Shown piece by piece: positions 51,542 to 60,828 of a DNA stretch of 64,000 nt. The stretch is from positions 85,063 to 149,062 of the forward strand of contig NZ_SMLG01000010.1 of assembly GCF_004349195.1 (NCBI RefSeq), written 5' to 3'. The notes beneath the pieces were generated by a model, which saw nothing but the letters and a program-made list of their open reading frames with translations, ran no database searches and was not told where the DNA came from. This DNA is from Flavobacterium rhamnosiphilum. Its GTDB lineage: Bacteria; Bacteroidota; Bacteroidia; Flavobacteriales; Flavobacteriaceae. The translations under genes were made by a program, and so were the position numbers. Position 1 is the first letter of the stretch; each line of letters opens with the position of its first letter.

Positions 51542-53071
51542 TTATTCCCACTCAATAGTTGCAGGCGGTTTTGAACTAATGTCATACACCACTCTATTTA
51601 CTCCTTTTACTTTATTGATAATATCATTAGATATTTTCATCAAGAAATCATACGGTAAATGTACCCAATCAGCAGTCATACCATCAGTAGATTCTACTGC
51701 ACGAAGCGCAATCACTTTTTCATAAGTACGCTCATCGCCCATTACACCTACACTGTTAACCGGAAGCAAAATTGCTCCTGCTTGCCATACTTTATCGTAC
51801 AATCCCCAAGATTTCAATCCTTCGATAAAAACAGAATCTACTTCTTGTAAAATTCTAACTTTCTCTGGCGTAATATCTCCTAAAATTCTAATGGACAATC
51901 CTGGTCCCGGGAAAGGGTGTCTTCCTAATAATTCTGGATCAATTCCTAATGAAGCTCCTACTCTACGTACTTCATCTTTGAAAAGCATGCGTAAAGGCTC
52001 CACAATTTTTAATTTCATGTAATCAGGTAAACCTCCTACATTATGGTGCGATTTAATAGTCGCCGAAGGTCCTTTTACCGAAACTGATTCAATAACATCA
52101 GGATAGATTGTTCCTTGCGCCAACCATTTTACATCTTCTATAAGGTGTGATTCATCATCGAAAACTTCGATGAATACACGTCCAATAATTTTACGTTTGG
52201 TTTCTGGATCACTAACTCCTGCCAATTCCGACAAAAAGCGATCTCCTGAATCTACTCCTTTTACGTTTAAACCCATTCCCTTGTATTGGTCCAATACATT
52301 TTGGAATTCGTTTTTACGAAGCAAACCATTATTTACAAAAATACAGTATAGGTTTTTCCCAATAGCTTGATGCAATAAAACTGCCGCTACTGTAGAATCT
52401 ACCCCTCCAGAAAGACCCAGAACTACTTTGTCGTCTTGTAATTTTTCTTTTAATTCTGCCACCATTTCCTCAACAAAAGCATTTGGTGTAAAGTTTTGAG
52501 GAACTTCTGCTATTTTCACTAAAAAGTTTTCCAGCATTTTTGATCCATCAGTAGAGTGGAAAACCTCAGGATGGTATTGAATGGCATAAGTTGTTTCCCC
52601 TTCAATTTTGTAAGCGGCAAATTCCACATCGTGAGTACTTGCAAGCTTTACTCCATTGGTTGGCAATACTTTGATACTGTCACTATGGCTCATCCAAACT
52701 TGGCTGTTCTCAGAAACACCTTCAAAGAAAATTTCGTTCTCTTTTATAAAAGACAAATTGGCTCTACCATATTCTCTTGTATTTGAAGCTGCTACCTCAC
52801 CACCACTAAAATGGGATAAATATTGCGCACCGTAACAAACGGCCAGCATAGGAAGCTTTCCTCTAATTTGAGATAAATCTGGATGTGGAGCATCTTCTCC
52901 TCTAACAGAAAAAGGGCTACCTCCAAGAATTACGGCTTTATAACTTGATAAATCACTCGGAAAATGATTGTAAGGGAAGATTTCGCAGAATATATTTAAT
53001 TCGCGAACTCTACGCGCAATAAGCTGTGTATATTGCGATCCGAAATCTAAAATAAGTACGTTGTGTTGCAT
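51542..53071 (-). CDS. guaA: GMP synthase (glutamine-hydrolysing)
   Basis: A 509-residue enzyme making GMP from XMP. The glutaminase domain has [11 protein letters not shown] with the nucleophilic cysteine and [11 protein letters not shown]; the ATP pyrophosphatase domain has [17 protein letters not shown]; the C-terminal dimerisation domain ends [14 protein letters not shown]. The ATG at 53069-53071 ([21 protein letters not shown]) is preferred to a TTG two codons earlier. A TATTTTTG promoter box (53075-53082) lies only four bases before the ATG, suggesting a nearly leaderless transcript. Confidence 0.97.
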   Translation of the reverse strand: MQHNVLILDFGSQYTQLIARRVRELNIFCEIFPYNHFPSDLSSYKAVILGGSPFSVRGEDAPHPDLSQIRGKLPMLAVCYGAQYLSHFSGGEVAASNTREYGRANLSFIKENEIFFEGVSENSQVWMSHSDSIKVLPTNGVKLASTHDVEFAAYKIEGETTYAIQYHPEVFHSTDGSKMLENFLVKIAEVPQNFTPNAFVEEMVAELKEKLQDDKVVLGLSGGVDSTVAAVLLHQAIGKNLYCIFVNNGLLRKNEFQNVLDQYKGMGLNVKGVDSGDRFLSELAGVSDPETKRKIIGRVFIEVFDDESHLIEDVKWLAQGTIYPDVIESVSVKGPSATIKSHHNVGGLPDYMKLKIVEPLRMLFKDEVRRVGASLGIDPELLGRHPFPGPGLSIRILGDITPEKVRILQEVDSVFIEGLKSWGLYDKVWQAGAILLPVNSVGVMGDERTYEKVIALRAVESTDGMTADWVHLPYDFLMKISNDIINKVKGVNRVVYDISSKPPATIEWE

Positions 53072-53074
53072 GCG

Positions 53075-53082
53075 CAAAAATA
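53075..53082 (-). promoter_or_regulatory. Candidate guaA -7 box abutting the ATG
   Basis: The minus strand reads TATTTTTG, with TTT 19 bases upstream and only three bases (CGC) between the box and the guaA ATG. Confidence 0.5.
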
Positions 53083-53187
53083 CTTTTTATATTTTGAATT
53101 GAAAAATTGATTTTTGAAAAATATTCTTTTTATTTGTCAACCTTAGAGTATTCCTCTAAAATCAAACAGAATAACCCTATAAAAAAA

Positions 53188-53219
53188 CCTGACAGTATCA
53201 TTTTCGGAAGCGAATCAGG
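53188..53219 (-). terminator. Intrinsic terminator of the 53283-53975 gene
   Basis: CCTGA (53188-53192) pairs with TCAGG (53215-53219), with TTCGC...GAAA inside; the minus strand then shows a T7 run. Confidence 0.6.
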
Positions 53220-53282
53220 CAATCTAAAAATTAATTTAAACTAAAATTAGGATTAAAAATTGGTGCAATTCTATCTAACTCT

Positions 53283-53975
53283 TTATTCTTTAATAATTAG
53301 AAATTTTCCTTTTACACCTGCATCCCAATTTTCCCAAAAATCAGATTTAATAAACTTTCCTTCCGCATCATAAATCTGAAATTCAGCTGTATTCCCTCCT
53401 AATGAACCTTTATTAAGAGCTTCTATTACAAATGTATTTATTCCTTCTTTAAAAAATATTTTAAATTGCTGATAATTATCTTTCATTACCAATCTATCTT
53501 CTACAACTGCATCATTAAGTGATGCTCTCGCTAAATCTCCATCAATCTGTCCAAAATCACGAAATTTAATTATAAAGTATTTTGATTTAGTTCTAATCTC
53601 TCCAAAATTGACATCAATTTTAACTAAAAGTCTAGAATCTTCTTTCAAACCCTCTTTAACTAATGTTTTACCTAAATCCTTTTCCATTTTATCCATATAA
53701 ACATCTCCTGGATTAATAAAATCATTTTTTGGAGTCATGCTTATAGTGCTTACTTCTCCAATTTTTAATACTGAACTGGGCGTTTTAATTTCAGAGCTTT
53801 TAAAAACATTTGGAGTTGCAATAGCCGGTATATCGATCTCCGGCGGGATTACTTTTTTAATTTTTGGACTTCTATCTATAGGTAGAATTGCTTTGAATTT
53901 TGTACTAAAATCACCCTGACCAAAGCTTTTTGAAGCTATACCAATAATTATTATAAAAAAAAGAAACTGTTTCAT
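53283..53975 (-). CDS. Exported protein, paralogue of 54116-54727
   Basis: A 230-residue protein with a signal peptide (FLFFIIIIGIASKSFGQ). The first mature residues FSTKFKAILPIDRSPKIKKVIPPEIDIPAIATPNVFK match the next gene's FSSKFKPIPPKNNAPKIKKVTPPKADLPKIASPKVIK. The C-terminal domain (about residues 110-230) contains SKYFIIKFRDFGQIDGDLARASLNDAVVEDRLVM and GINTFVIEALNKGSLGGNTAEFQIYDAEG, a beta-sandwich fold likely to bind or adhere. It is the downstream member of a pair on the minus strand; no function is known. The spacer to the paralogue is 140 bases. Confidence 0.7.
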   Translation of the reverse strand: MKQFLFFIIIIGIASKSFGQGDFSTKFKAILPIDRSPKIKKVIPPEIDIPAIATPNVFKSSEIKTPSSVLKIGEVSTISMTPKNDFINPGDVYMDKMEKDLGKTLVKEGLKEDSRLLVKIDVNFGEIRTKSKYFIIKFRDFGQIDGDLARASLNDAVVEDRLVMKDNYQQFKIFFKEGINTFVIEALNKGSLGGNTAEFQIYDAEGKFIKSDFWENWDAGVKGKFLIIKE

Positions 53976-54115
53976 ACTAAGTTGGACGTTGACGAATCAA
54001 TATTTATTAAAAATTTAAAATAAAAAAATCAATGGCTTAAATTCACAAAAATAGCGTAAATTAATTTTCTTTGTTTTTACCGAATTGGAAAATTGAATTT
54101 TGAAATTATCCCTTT

Positions 54116-54727
54116 CTATTCTTTCATTAATATTATGGTTGCTTTGAAGCCCATACCAAGATTCCATTGGCTATCCGAAATAAGACTTCCTTTATCATCA
54201 TAAACTTGAAATTCTGCTGTATTAGGCGGAGCAAATCCTTCGTTTAATGCCTCAAAATCAATCTTATTAATTCCTTTTTCTAATTTTATCTCGAACCCTT
54301 TAAATTCTCCATCCATAACGACTTCATAATCTATCACCTTATCGTTTAAATATACTCTAATCTTATCTCCATCAACGTATGCAGCATCTCGATATCGTAT
54401 TCTGGATGTAATTGATGTAGTTTTGAAATTACCTAAATTTTGATTTCTTCTGTAAGTAACACGTTCTGGACTCACTTCTTTTTTATTAATCCCCTTAGGA
54501 TTAACAAAATCGATTTTAGAGACATTATTAGGTAATGATGGTTCCAGTTTTTTTATAACTTTTGGCGAAGCGATTTTTGGCAAATCTGCTTTTGGCGGAG
54601 TTACTTTTTTAATTTTAGGGGCATTATTTTTAGGCGGAATTGGTTTAAATTTTGAACTAAATTCATTCTGGGCATATCCACTTAAAGACATACTTATTGC
54701 AATCATTAAAAATAAAATCCTTTTCAT
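54116..54727 (-). CDS. Exported protein, paralogue of 53283-53975
   Basis: A 203-residue protein with a signal peptide (ILFLMIAISMSLSGYAQ). Its body follows the same pattern as its neighbour: a proline/lysine-rich N-terminal stretch with PKIKKVTPPKADLP, then RIRYRDAAYVDGDKIRVYLNDKVIDYEVVM, GINKIDFEALNEGFAPPNTAEFQVYDDKG. The GINxxxxEALNxG...TAEFQ-YD motif is shared by both. The two genes form a tandem duplication. A basic, proline-rich N-terminal half suggests surface binding; no function is known. Confidence 0.7.
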   Translation of the reverse strand: MKRILFLMIAISMSLSGYAQNEFSSKFKPIPPKNNAPKIKKVTPPKADLPKIASPKVIKKLEPSLPNNVSKIDFVNPKGINKKEVSPERVTYRRNQNLGNFKTTSITSRIRYRDAAYVDGDKIRVYLNDKVIDYEVVMDGEFKGFEIKLEKGINKIDFEALNEGFAPPNTAEFQVYDDKGSLISDSQWNLGMGFKATIILMKE

Positions 54728-55011
54728 AACTTTTTTAAATTAGTTTATCTGTGCTTGTAAAATTTTAAAAATAAAAAACTAATCATATAGAATGACTAAT
54801 TGCAGTATAATTTAACTTTCATTTATAACATTCAATTTTTAAATTTATTGCGTTTTAGAACAGATACTATTCTAACATTTCTCAACAAAAATTGAACTTT
54901 TTAATTAAAAATTACTGTTTTTCATTTCAGTATTTTTTATAAATTGCAAATATTATGCCACACCAAAAATTGCATTTAAACAATGTAAAATAATACCTAA
55001 ATACAATTAAA
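54728..55011. other. 284-base spacer before the RidA gene
   Basis: AT-rich; it must carry divergent promoters for the exported protein and the RidA-family gene, but I see no convincing box, and no gene or terminator. Confidence 0.4.
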
Positions 55012-55422
55012 ATGAAAAGAGAAAACATATTGACAGGCTCACCATGGGAAGACAAAATGGGATATTGCCGTGCAGTACGCATTGGAAATATCATTGAAGT
55101 ATCAGGAACGGTAGCCATTGTTGATGGTGAAAAAGTAAAAGCTGACGATGCTCATGCCCAAACACTAAACATTTTAGAACGCGTAGAAAAAGTTCTGGAA
55201 GACCTGAATGTCAGCATGAAAGATGTCATTCGCACCCGTATATTCACTACTGACGTTTCTACATTTGAAGCAGTAGCAACAGCTCATGCCAAATTCTTTA
55301 AAGACATAAAACCAACTACTGGTTTCTACGGAATTAATCAACTGGTAGCCCCTGAATACTTAGTTGAAATCGAATTTACAGCGATAGCTTCTGAAAAACC
55401 GTTAATTCAAGAAGGATTATAA
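55012..55422 (+). CDS. RidA/YjgF-family protein
   Basis: A 136-residue protein with the RidA fold: GSPWEDKMGYCRAVRIGNIIEVSGTVAIVDGEKV, AHAQTLNILERVEKVLEDLNVSMKDVIRTRIFTTDVSTFEAVATAHAKFF, and LVAPEYLVEIEFTAIA. R79 in VIRTRIF is the usual catalytic arginine of imine/enamine deaminases, and E116 in YLVEIE also fits, so reactive enamines (2-aminoacrylate type) may be the target. Trimeric and cytoplasmic in the family. It precedes a CLC channel gene with 34 bases between them. Confidence 0.9.
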   Translation: MKRENILTGSPWEDKMGYCRAVRIGNIIEVSGTVAIVDGEKVKADDAHAQTLNILERVEKVLEDLNVSMKDVIRTRIFTTDVSTFEAVATAHAKFFKDIKPTTGFYGINQLVAPEYLVEIEFTAIASEKPLIQEGL

Positions 55423-55456
55423 TACTTTTGCAAAAAACACGCCTTCAATCCCAATA

Positions 55457-56713
55457 ATGAATTTAGAAAACGCTAAAAAAATAATGTTTCTCACACTCAA
55501 ATGGATTTTCATTTGCGTTTTAACAGGCATTTTTTCGGGATCAGCATCCGCATTTTTTTTAGTGACGCTGGATTGGGTTACACAGTATCGTGAACACAAC
55601 AACTGGATGATTTGGCTTTTGCCAATAGGCGGCTTGATGATAGGATTGGTCTACTATTATTGGGGGAAATCTGTAGTTAAAGGCAATAACTTGTTGCTGG
55701 AAGAATACGAAAATCCTCAAAAAATAATTTCATTAAAAATGGCTCCATTAGTACTTTTTGGCACCTTAATCACACATCTTTTTGGAGGTTCAGCGGGTCG
55801 TGAAGGAACAGCCGTACAAATGGGTGGCGCCATCGCCGATCAGTTTACAAGAATCTTCAAGCTTGATAATACCGACAGAAAAACACTAATCATCCTAGGA
55901 ATTAGCGCTGGTTTTGCCTCCGTTTTTGGAACGCCTTTGACTGGAGCTTTGTTTGCTTTGGAAGTTCTATATTTCAGCAAAATCAGTTATAAAAGCATTC
56001 CGTTGTCCTTTTTAACGGCATACATCGCTTATTTCACCGTTGATTTCTGGCACGTAAAACATACTCATTATAGCATTCCAATCCTTCCCGAAATGCGTTT
56101 CACAACCTTATTTTGGATAATTTCAGTAAGTATTCTTTTTGGCTTAGCCGCTATGCTATTTTCTCGGAGTACGCATTTTTGGAGTCGTTTATTTTCAAAA
56201 ACCATATCCTTTCCTCCGCTTCGTCCTTTTATTGGAGGGATAATTCTTGCGGTGGCAGTTTACTGCATTGGAACTACAAAATACATTGGTTTGGGAATAC
56301 CGGCGATTGTTGATTCCTTTTCTAATCCAAATGCTTCGTATGATTTTATTTTAAAAATACTATTCACAGGGTTTACGCTGGGCGCAGGATTCAAAGGAGG
56401 TGAAGTAACTCCGTTATTTTTCGTTGGTGCTACTTTAGGAAGTGCTTTATCGATTGTAGTTCCTTTACCTATCGCACTTTTAGCAGGAATGGGATTTGTA
56501 GCCGTTTTTTCGGGAGCAACCCACACTCCTATTGCTTGTACGGTTATGGGAATGGAACTTTTCGGGATAGAAAGCGGGATTTTTATTGGTATTGCTTGTC
56601 TTATCGCTTATTTTTCTTCGGGGTCGGTGGGAATTTATAATGCCCAGATAGTAAAAGGAGCAAAATACCAGGTGTATCAAAAATTAAGAAGAAAAAATAT
56701 GGAACTTTTGTAA
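55457..56713 (+). CDS. CLC-family chloride channel / H+-Cl- exchanger
   Basis: A 418-residue multi-pass membrane protein with the CLC signature: GGSAGREGTAVQMGGAIAD (the selectivity-filter GREGx, gating glutamate present, proline replaced by threonine), LGISAGFASVFGTPLTGALFALEVL and FVAVFSGATHTPIACTVMGMELF. Roughly 12 or more helices are visible. At about 420 residues it lacks C-terminal CBS domains. Whether it is a channel or a chloride/proton exchanger is not clear; the proton-glutamate position (E203 of E. coli ClcA) was not located with certainty. It probably forms an operon with RidA upstream. Confidence 0.9.
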   Translation: MNLENAKKIMFLTLKWIFICVLTGIFSGSASAFFLVTLDWVTQYREHNNWMIWLLPIGGLMIGLVYYYWGKSVVKGNNLLLEEYENPQKIISLKMAPLVLFGTLITHLFGGSAGREGTAVQMGGAIADQFTRIFKLDNTDRKTLIILGISAGFASVFGTPLTGALFALEVLYFSKISYKSIPLSFLTAYIAYFTVDFWHVKHTHYSIPILPEMRFTTLFWIISVSILFGLAAMLFSRSTHFWSRLFSKTISFPPLRPFIGGIILAVAVYCIGTTKYIGLGIPAIVDSFSNPNASYDFILKILFTGFTLGAGFKGGEVTPLFFVGATLGSALSIVVPLPIALLAGMGFVAVFSGATHTPIACTVMGMELFGIESGIFIGIACLIAYFSSGSVGIYNAQIVKGAKYQVYQKLRRKNMELL

Positions 56714-56782
56714 CATTGTAAAAGTTTGTTAATTACACAAATGATTTCAACTTTACATTAAAAAAATGTAATTTCGCAATCT

Positions 56783-57787
56783 ATGAAAATACAAGACATT
56801 CAAGCGATACAGTTGTTATTATCAACTCCAAAAAAGATTGCCATAATCCCACACCGAGGTCCTGACGGAGATGCCATGGGCTCTACCTTAGGATTATATC
56901 ATTTTTTGTTAAAAAACAATCACCATCCTGTGGTGGTTTCTCCAAATGAATTCCCTGATTTTCTGGCGTGGATGCCCGGATCAGAAACCGTAAAAGTATA
57001 CGAAAAAGACAAAGAAAATTGCACTAAAATACTGGAAGAAGCAGAACTTATTTTCACTTTAGATTTTAATGCTTTGCACCGCGTAGGTGAAATGGAACAT
57101 GCTTTAGCCAAGCTAAAAGCGCCATTTATCATGATTGATCATCATCAAAAACCAGATGATTATGCCGCATTTACCTATTCAGACACCTCGTTTGGTTCCA
57201 CTTGTGAAATGATTTATAACTTCATTTTATTTCTTGGAAAAAAAGAAGACATCGACAAAACTATAGGAACTTGTATTTACACCGGAATCCTTACTGATTC
57301 AGGTTCTTTTCGTTTTCCAAAAACAACAGGAACAACCCATCGAATTATCGCTGAATTAATTGATTTAGGTGTCGAAAATACGGAGATTCCAACCTTATTA
57401 TTTGACAACAACTCTTTTGGAAGACTGCAATTATTGGGAAGAGCACTTCAAAATATGAAAGTGCTGACGGAACACAAAACCGCTTATACTACCCTTACTC
57501 AAGACGAGTTGAATACTTTTGATTATGTAAAAGGCGATACCGAAGGAATTGTAAACTACGGATTAAGTATAAAAGGAATCGTTTTTACCGCTATATTTAT
57601 CGAAAATAAAGAAGAAAAAATCATCAAGATTTCATTTCGTTCACAAGGTGATTTTGATGTCAATCAATTTGCCAGAGATTATTTCAATGGTGGCGGACAT
57701 CGCAATGCTGCCGGTGGAAAATCAGAAGTATCGATGGAAGAAACGATACGGAAATTTGAAGATTTAGTAACAACGCTAAAAATATAA
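56783..57787 (+). CDS. NrnA-like DHH-family oligoribonuclease/PAP phosphatase
   Basis: A 334-residue cytosolic DHH-family phosphoesterase. Metal-ligand motifs: HRGPDGDAMGSTLG (I), IFTLDFN (II), MIDHHQKPD (III, the DHH), and TGILTDSG (IV), plus a C-terminal DHHA1 substrate-binding domain ending RDYFNGGGHRNAAGG. Such enzymes degrade very short oligoribonucleotides and the sulphur-assimilation by-product pAp. It is followed by gldI after only three bases, so they are co-transcribed. Confidence 0.9.
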   Translation: MKIQDIQAIQLLLSTPKKIAIIPHRGPDGDAMGSTLGLYHFLLKNNHHPVVVSPNEFPDFLAWMPGSETVKVYEKDKENCTKILEEAELIFTLDFNALHRVGEMEHALAKLKAPFIMIDHHQKPDDYAAFTYSDTSFGSTCEMIYNFILFLGKKEDIDKTIGTCIYTGILTDSGSFRFPKTTGTTHRIIAELIDLGVENTEIPTLLFDNNSFGRLQLLGRALQNMKVLTEHKTAYTTLTQDELNTFDYVKGDTEGIVNYGLSIKGIVFTAIFIENKEEKIIKISFRSQGDFDVNQFARDYFNGGGHRNAAGGKSEVSMEETIRKFEDLVTTLKI

Positions 57788-57790
57788 TAG

Positions 57791-58444
57791 ATGTCAAAAT
57801 TTAGTACGTTAATCGTATTTGGGTTCTTTTTATCCCTACTCGTTTCAGGCTGTAAACAGCATCAGGATGCCCGAAAGCCTATTTCACAGACTTCCGGAAG
57901 CTTCATGAAGAAATCAATCGCACGCAATAAAAAACTGGTTGCCAACGAAGAAACTCAAATTGAGGCTTTAATCAAAAGCAATCCGAATGTAAAATACATC
58001 GCTTCCCAAAAAGGATATTGGTATACTTATGTGACGAAAAATGAAATCGATTCCCTTACTCCCAAAAAAGGTGATGTGGCATTTTTTGACTACGAAATAA
58101 AAGATTTAAAAGGTGCTGTTATCTATTCTGAATTGGAATTAAGACCACAAATCTATTATGTAGACAAGCAAAACATCATGATGGGATTGCGTGACGGTAT
58201 CAAATTAATGCGAAAAAACGAAAAAGTGAGTTTCCTTTTCCCATCAAATATGGGATATGGTTATCATGGAGACGACAAAAAAATTGGTACCAACCAGCCT
58301 TTAATATGTACTGTAACTTTACTTGATTTTAAATCGGAAGCAGTGTATAAAAAAGAAAGTGAAGCCCAACTAAAAGCAACACCCGCACCAGCAAAACCAG
58401 AAACCAAAACCGTAATAAAACCCAAAGACACTATAACTCAATAA
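57791..58444 (+). CDS. gldI: Gliding-motility lipoprotein GldI (FKBP-type peptidyl-prolyl isomerase)
   Basis: A 217-residue lipoprotein (signal STLIVFGFFLSLLVSGCKQ, lipobox SGC) containing a FKBP-like domain: KYIASQKGYWYTYVTK, GDVAFFDYEIKDLKGAVIYSELELRPQIYYVDKQNIMMGLRDGIKLMRKNEKVSFLFPSNMGYGYHGDD. This matches GldI, the FKBP-like lipoprotein first found as needed for Flavobacterium gliding and for export/folding of gliding proteins. The C-terminus is extended by an Ala/Pro/Lys-rich tail (APAKPETKTVIKPKDTITQ) that the core does not need. Two further prolyl isomerase genes follow directly. Confidence 0.9.
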   Translation: MSKFSTLIVFGFFLSLLVSGCKQHQDARKPISQTSGSFMKKSIARNKKLVANEETQIEALIKSNPNVKYIASQKGYWYTYVTKNEIDSLTPKKGDVAFFDYEIKDLKGAVIYSELELRPQIYYVDKQNIMMGLRDGIKLMRKNEKVSFLFPSNMGYGYHGDDKKIGTNQPLICTVTLLDFKSEAVYKKESEAQLKATPAPAKPETKTVIKPKDTITQ

Positions 58445-58458
58445 AATTAAATTTAGAA

Positions 58459-59586
58459 ATGAAAAAAAAGATCCTATTCGCATTCCTAGTTATTGCTTCA
58501 TTTTACTCTTGTAAAGAAGAGCACAACAATCTTCCTGATGGTTTATATGCAAAAATAGAAACCAATAAAGGAGAAATAATTGTACAATTAGATTTCGAAA
58601 AAGCACCTATAACTGTTGCTAACTATGTAACTTTAGCCGAAGGAAAAAATGAATTTGTTACCAATGAAAACCTCAAAGGCAAACCATTTTTTGACGGATT
58701 AAAATTTCATAGAGTACTTCCAGAATTCATGATTCAAACGGGCGATCCTTTAGGAACAGGATCAGGAGATACCGGTTATAAATTTAAAGACGAATTTTCA
58801 GATTTAAGATTTGATAAAGGTGGCGTTTTGGCTATGGCCAACAACGGACCTACAACTAACAGCAGCCAGTTTTTCATCACGCATCTTGCAACGCCTTGGT
58901 TAGACAGAGAGCATACTATTTTTGGTCATGTAGTCGAAAAAGGAATGGATGTTGTAAACAAGATTGTACAAAATGATTACATCAATAAAGTTACCATCAT
59001 AAGAAATGGTGAAGCAGCCAAAAAGTTTAATGCTGTAAAAACATTCAATGATTATTTTTCAATAGAATCTGAAAATCAAAAGAAAAAAGCGGCCATTGCT
59101 GCTGAAAACAAAAAAATTTACGACGCGAAATACAAGGAAGTTCGGGAACAAAAAATTGCTTATTTCACCGCTTTAAAAGCAAAAGCAACAAAAACACCTA
59201 CAGGATTGCAATATGTAATCACAAAAAAAGCTGGCGGTAAAAAACCTGCCAATGGCACCCATGTTTTCATACACTACGCCGGTTTTCTTGAAGACGGGGA
59301 ATTATTTGATGCCAGTGTCGAAAGTGTTTCTAAGACTTTTGGAAAATACGATGAAAACAGAGCGGCTCAAAACGGGTACCAACCCATCCCTTTTCAAGCC
59401 GGGAAAAAAGATGGTATGATTCCTGGTTTCATTGAAGGACTGGAAAAATTATCTTTTGGAGACAAAGCTGTAATTTTTATTCCATCTCGATTAGGATATG
59501 GTGAAGCGGGAGCCGGAGGCGTAATTCCGCCAGGCGCTAATATTATTTTTGAAATTGAATTATTGGAAACAATGCCTCAACAATAA
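58459..59586 (+). CDS. Lipoprotein with fused cyclophilin and FKBP domains, copy 1
   Basis: A 375-residue protein (signal ILFAFLVIASFYSCKEE, lipobox YSC). Residues about 28-185 form a cyclophilin with active-site residues kept: FHRVLPEFMIQTGDP (R and Q) and NSSQFFITH. After a charged linker (ENQKKKAAIAAENKKIYDAKYKE) comes an FKBP domain (about residues 245-372): HYAGFLEDGELFDAS and FIPSRLGYGEAGAGGVIPP. The FKBP has an insert (SKTFGKYDENRAAQNGYQPIPFQ) and replaces the usual active-site tryptophan (PGFIEG), so its isomerase activity may be altered. Such cyclophilin-FKBP fusions are known dual-family immunophilins. It is 14 bases downstream of gldI. Confidence 0.92.
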   Translation: MKKKILFAFLVIASFYSCKEEHNNLPDGLYAKIETNKGEIIVQLDFEKAPITVANYVTLAEGKNEFVTNENLKGKPFFDGLKFHRVLPEFMIQTGDPLGTGSGDTGYKFKDEFSDLRFDKGGVLAMANNGPTTNSSQFFITHLATPWLDREHTIFGHVVEKGMDVVNKIVQNDYINKVTIIRNGEAAKKFNAVKTFNDYFSIESENQKKKAAIAAENKKIYDAKYKEVREQKIAYFTALKAKATKTPTGLQYVITKKAGGKKPANGTHVFIHYAGFLEDGELFDASVESVSKTFGKYDENRAAQNGYQPIPFQAGKKDGMIPGFIEGLEKLSFGDKAVIFIPSRLGYGEAGAGGVIPPGANIIFEIELLETMPQQ

Positions 59587-59622
59587 CAGATTAAAAAAGT
59601 TAGACCTTAAATACTTAAAAAA

Positions 59623-60735
59623 ATGAAATTTAAAATTCTGTTTTTATTATTTCTGGGAATGTTAAACTTGCATTCTCAAACTACAAAGAAAGCTGTTCCG
59701 GTTAAAAAACCTGTGACAACGGTGAAAACTGCTGTAAAACCTGCTGTAAAAAAACCAGCAGTAATAGAAGGGATTTTCGCAACAATTGCTACAAATAAAG
59801 GAGATATTGTTCTTGATTTAGAATACAAAAAAACTCCGGTTACCGTAGCTAACTTCATCACACTTGCTGAAGGTAAAAATGCTTTTGTAACCGATGAAAA
59901 ACTAAAAGGAAAACCTTTTTTTGATGGTTTAAAATTTCACCGTGTACTTAGTGACTTCATGATTCAAGGAGGTGATCCTTTAGGAAATGGTTCTGGTGGT
60001 CCAGGTTATGTGTTCAAAGATGAATGTTTACCTGAATTAAAAATGGACAAAGCAGGTGTTTTAGCCATGGCTAATGCTGGTCCAGGAACTAACGGAAGCC
60101 AGTTCTTTATCACGCACAAAGAAACCAATTACTTAAATGGTCGTCATACTGTTTTTGGTCACGTTATAACTGGACAAGATGTAGTTAACGCTATTGCTCA
60201 AAATGATGTGATTACTAAGATTACCATCGTTAGAAAAGGAGCTTTAGCCAAAAAATTTGATGCTCCAAAAGTGTTCTCGGATTATTATGCCAATAAAGCC
60301 GAAGACGCTAAGAAAGAAGTTGAGCAGAAATTAGCTAAATGTAAAAAAAATACTGAAGCTAACTTTTTAGCCTATCCAAAAGTGGCAGTAGAATTTTCAA
60401 ATGCAAAAACAACTGCAAGCGGACTAAAATATATTGTATTACAAGAAGGAACAGGAGCATCCCCTATAGCATCAAGTAATGTAAAAGTACATTACACGGG
60501 TATGCTTTTAGACGGAAAAATTTTTGATAGTAGCGTACAACGTGGTGAACCGATTAGCTTTGGTTTAAACCAAGTAATAAAAGGTTGGACTGAAGGTGTT
60601 CAATTAATGAAAGAAGGTGCTAAGTATAAATTCTATATTCCATCCTATTTGGCTTATGGGGAGCAAGGTGCAGGTGGTGTGATTCCACCAAATTCAGACT
60701 TAATTTTCGAAGTAGAACTACTTAAAATTAACTAA
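59623..60735 (+). CDS. Exported protein with fused cyclophilin and FKBP domains, copy 2
   Basis: A 370-residue paralogue of the previous gene, with a cleaved-type signal (ILFLLFLGMLNLHSQ) instead of a lipobox and a Lys/Pro/Val-rich linker (KKAVPVKKPVTTVKTAVKPAVKKP). Cyclophilin domain: FHRVLSDFMIQGGDP, NGSQFFITH and HTVFGHV. FKBP domain: HYTGMLLDGKIFDSS, NQVIKGWTEGVQLMKEG with the active-site tryptophan present, and AYGEQGAGGVIPP. Both domains look catalytically complete, unlike copy 1. It is the last gene of a four-gene plus-strand run (nrnA-like, gldI, copy 1, copy 2) and ends at a terminator (60761-60796). Confidence 0.92.
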   Translation: MKFKILFLLFLGMLNLHSQTTKKAVPVKKPVTTVKTAVKPAVKKPAVIEGIFATIATNKGDIVLDLEYKKTPVTVANFITLAEGKNAFVTDEKLKGKPFFDGLKFHRVLSDFMIQGGDPLGNGSGGPGYVFKDECLPELKMDKAGVLAMANAGPGTNGSQFFITHKETNYLNGRHTVFGHVITGQDVVNAIAQNDVITKITIVRKGALAKKFDAPKVFSDYYANKAEDAKKEVEQKLAKCKKNTEANFLAYPKVAVEFSNAKTTASGLKYIVLQEGTGASPIASSNVKVHYTGMLLDGKIFDSSVQRGEPISFGLNQVIKGWTEGVQLMKEGAKYKFYIPSYLAYGEQGAGGVIPPNSDLIFEVELLKIN

Positions 60736-60760
60736 TAATAAAAACATCCGTTTACATTAA

Positions 60761-60796
60761 AAAACCCGTCTCGTTCCTAAAAACGAGACGGGTTTT
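60761..60796. terminator. Intrinsic terminator of the gldI-immunophilin operon
   Basis: Fifteen-bp arms with core AACCCGTCTCGTT and its complement, followed by T6. The left flank is A rich, so it may act in both directions. Confidence 0.88.
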
Positions 60797-60828
60797 TTAT
60801 GCGCTATCCTTTTAAATTTCGCTCCAGT

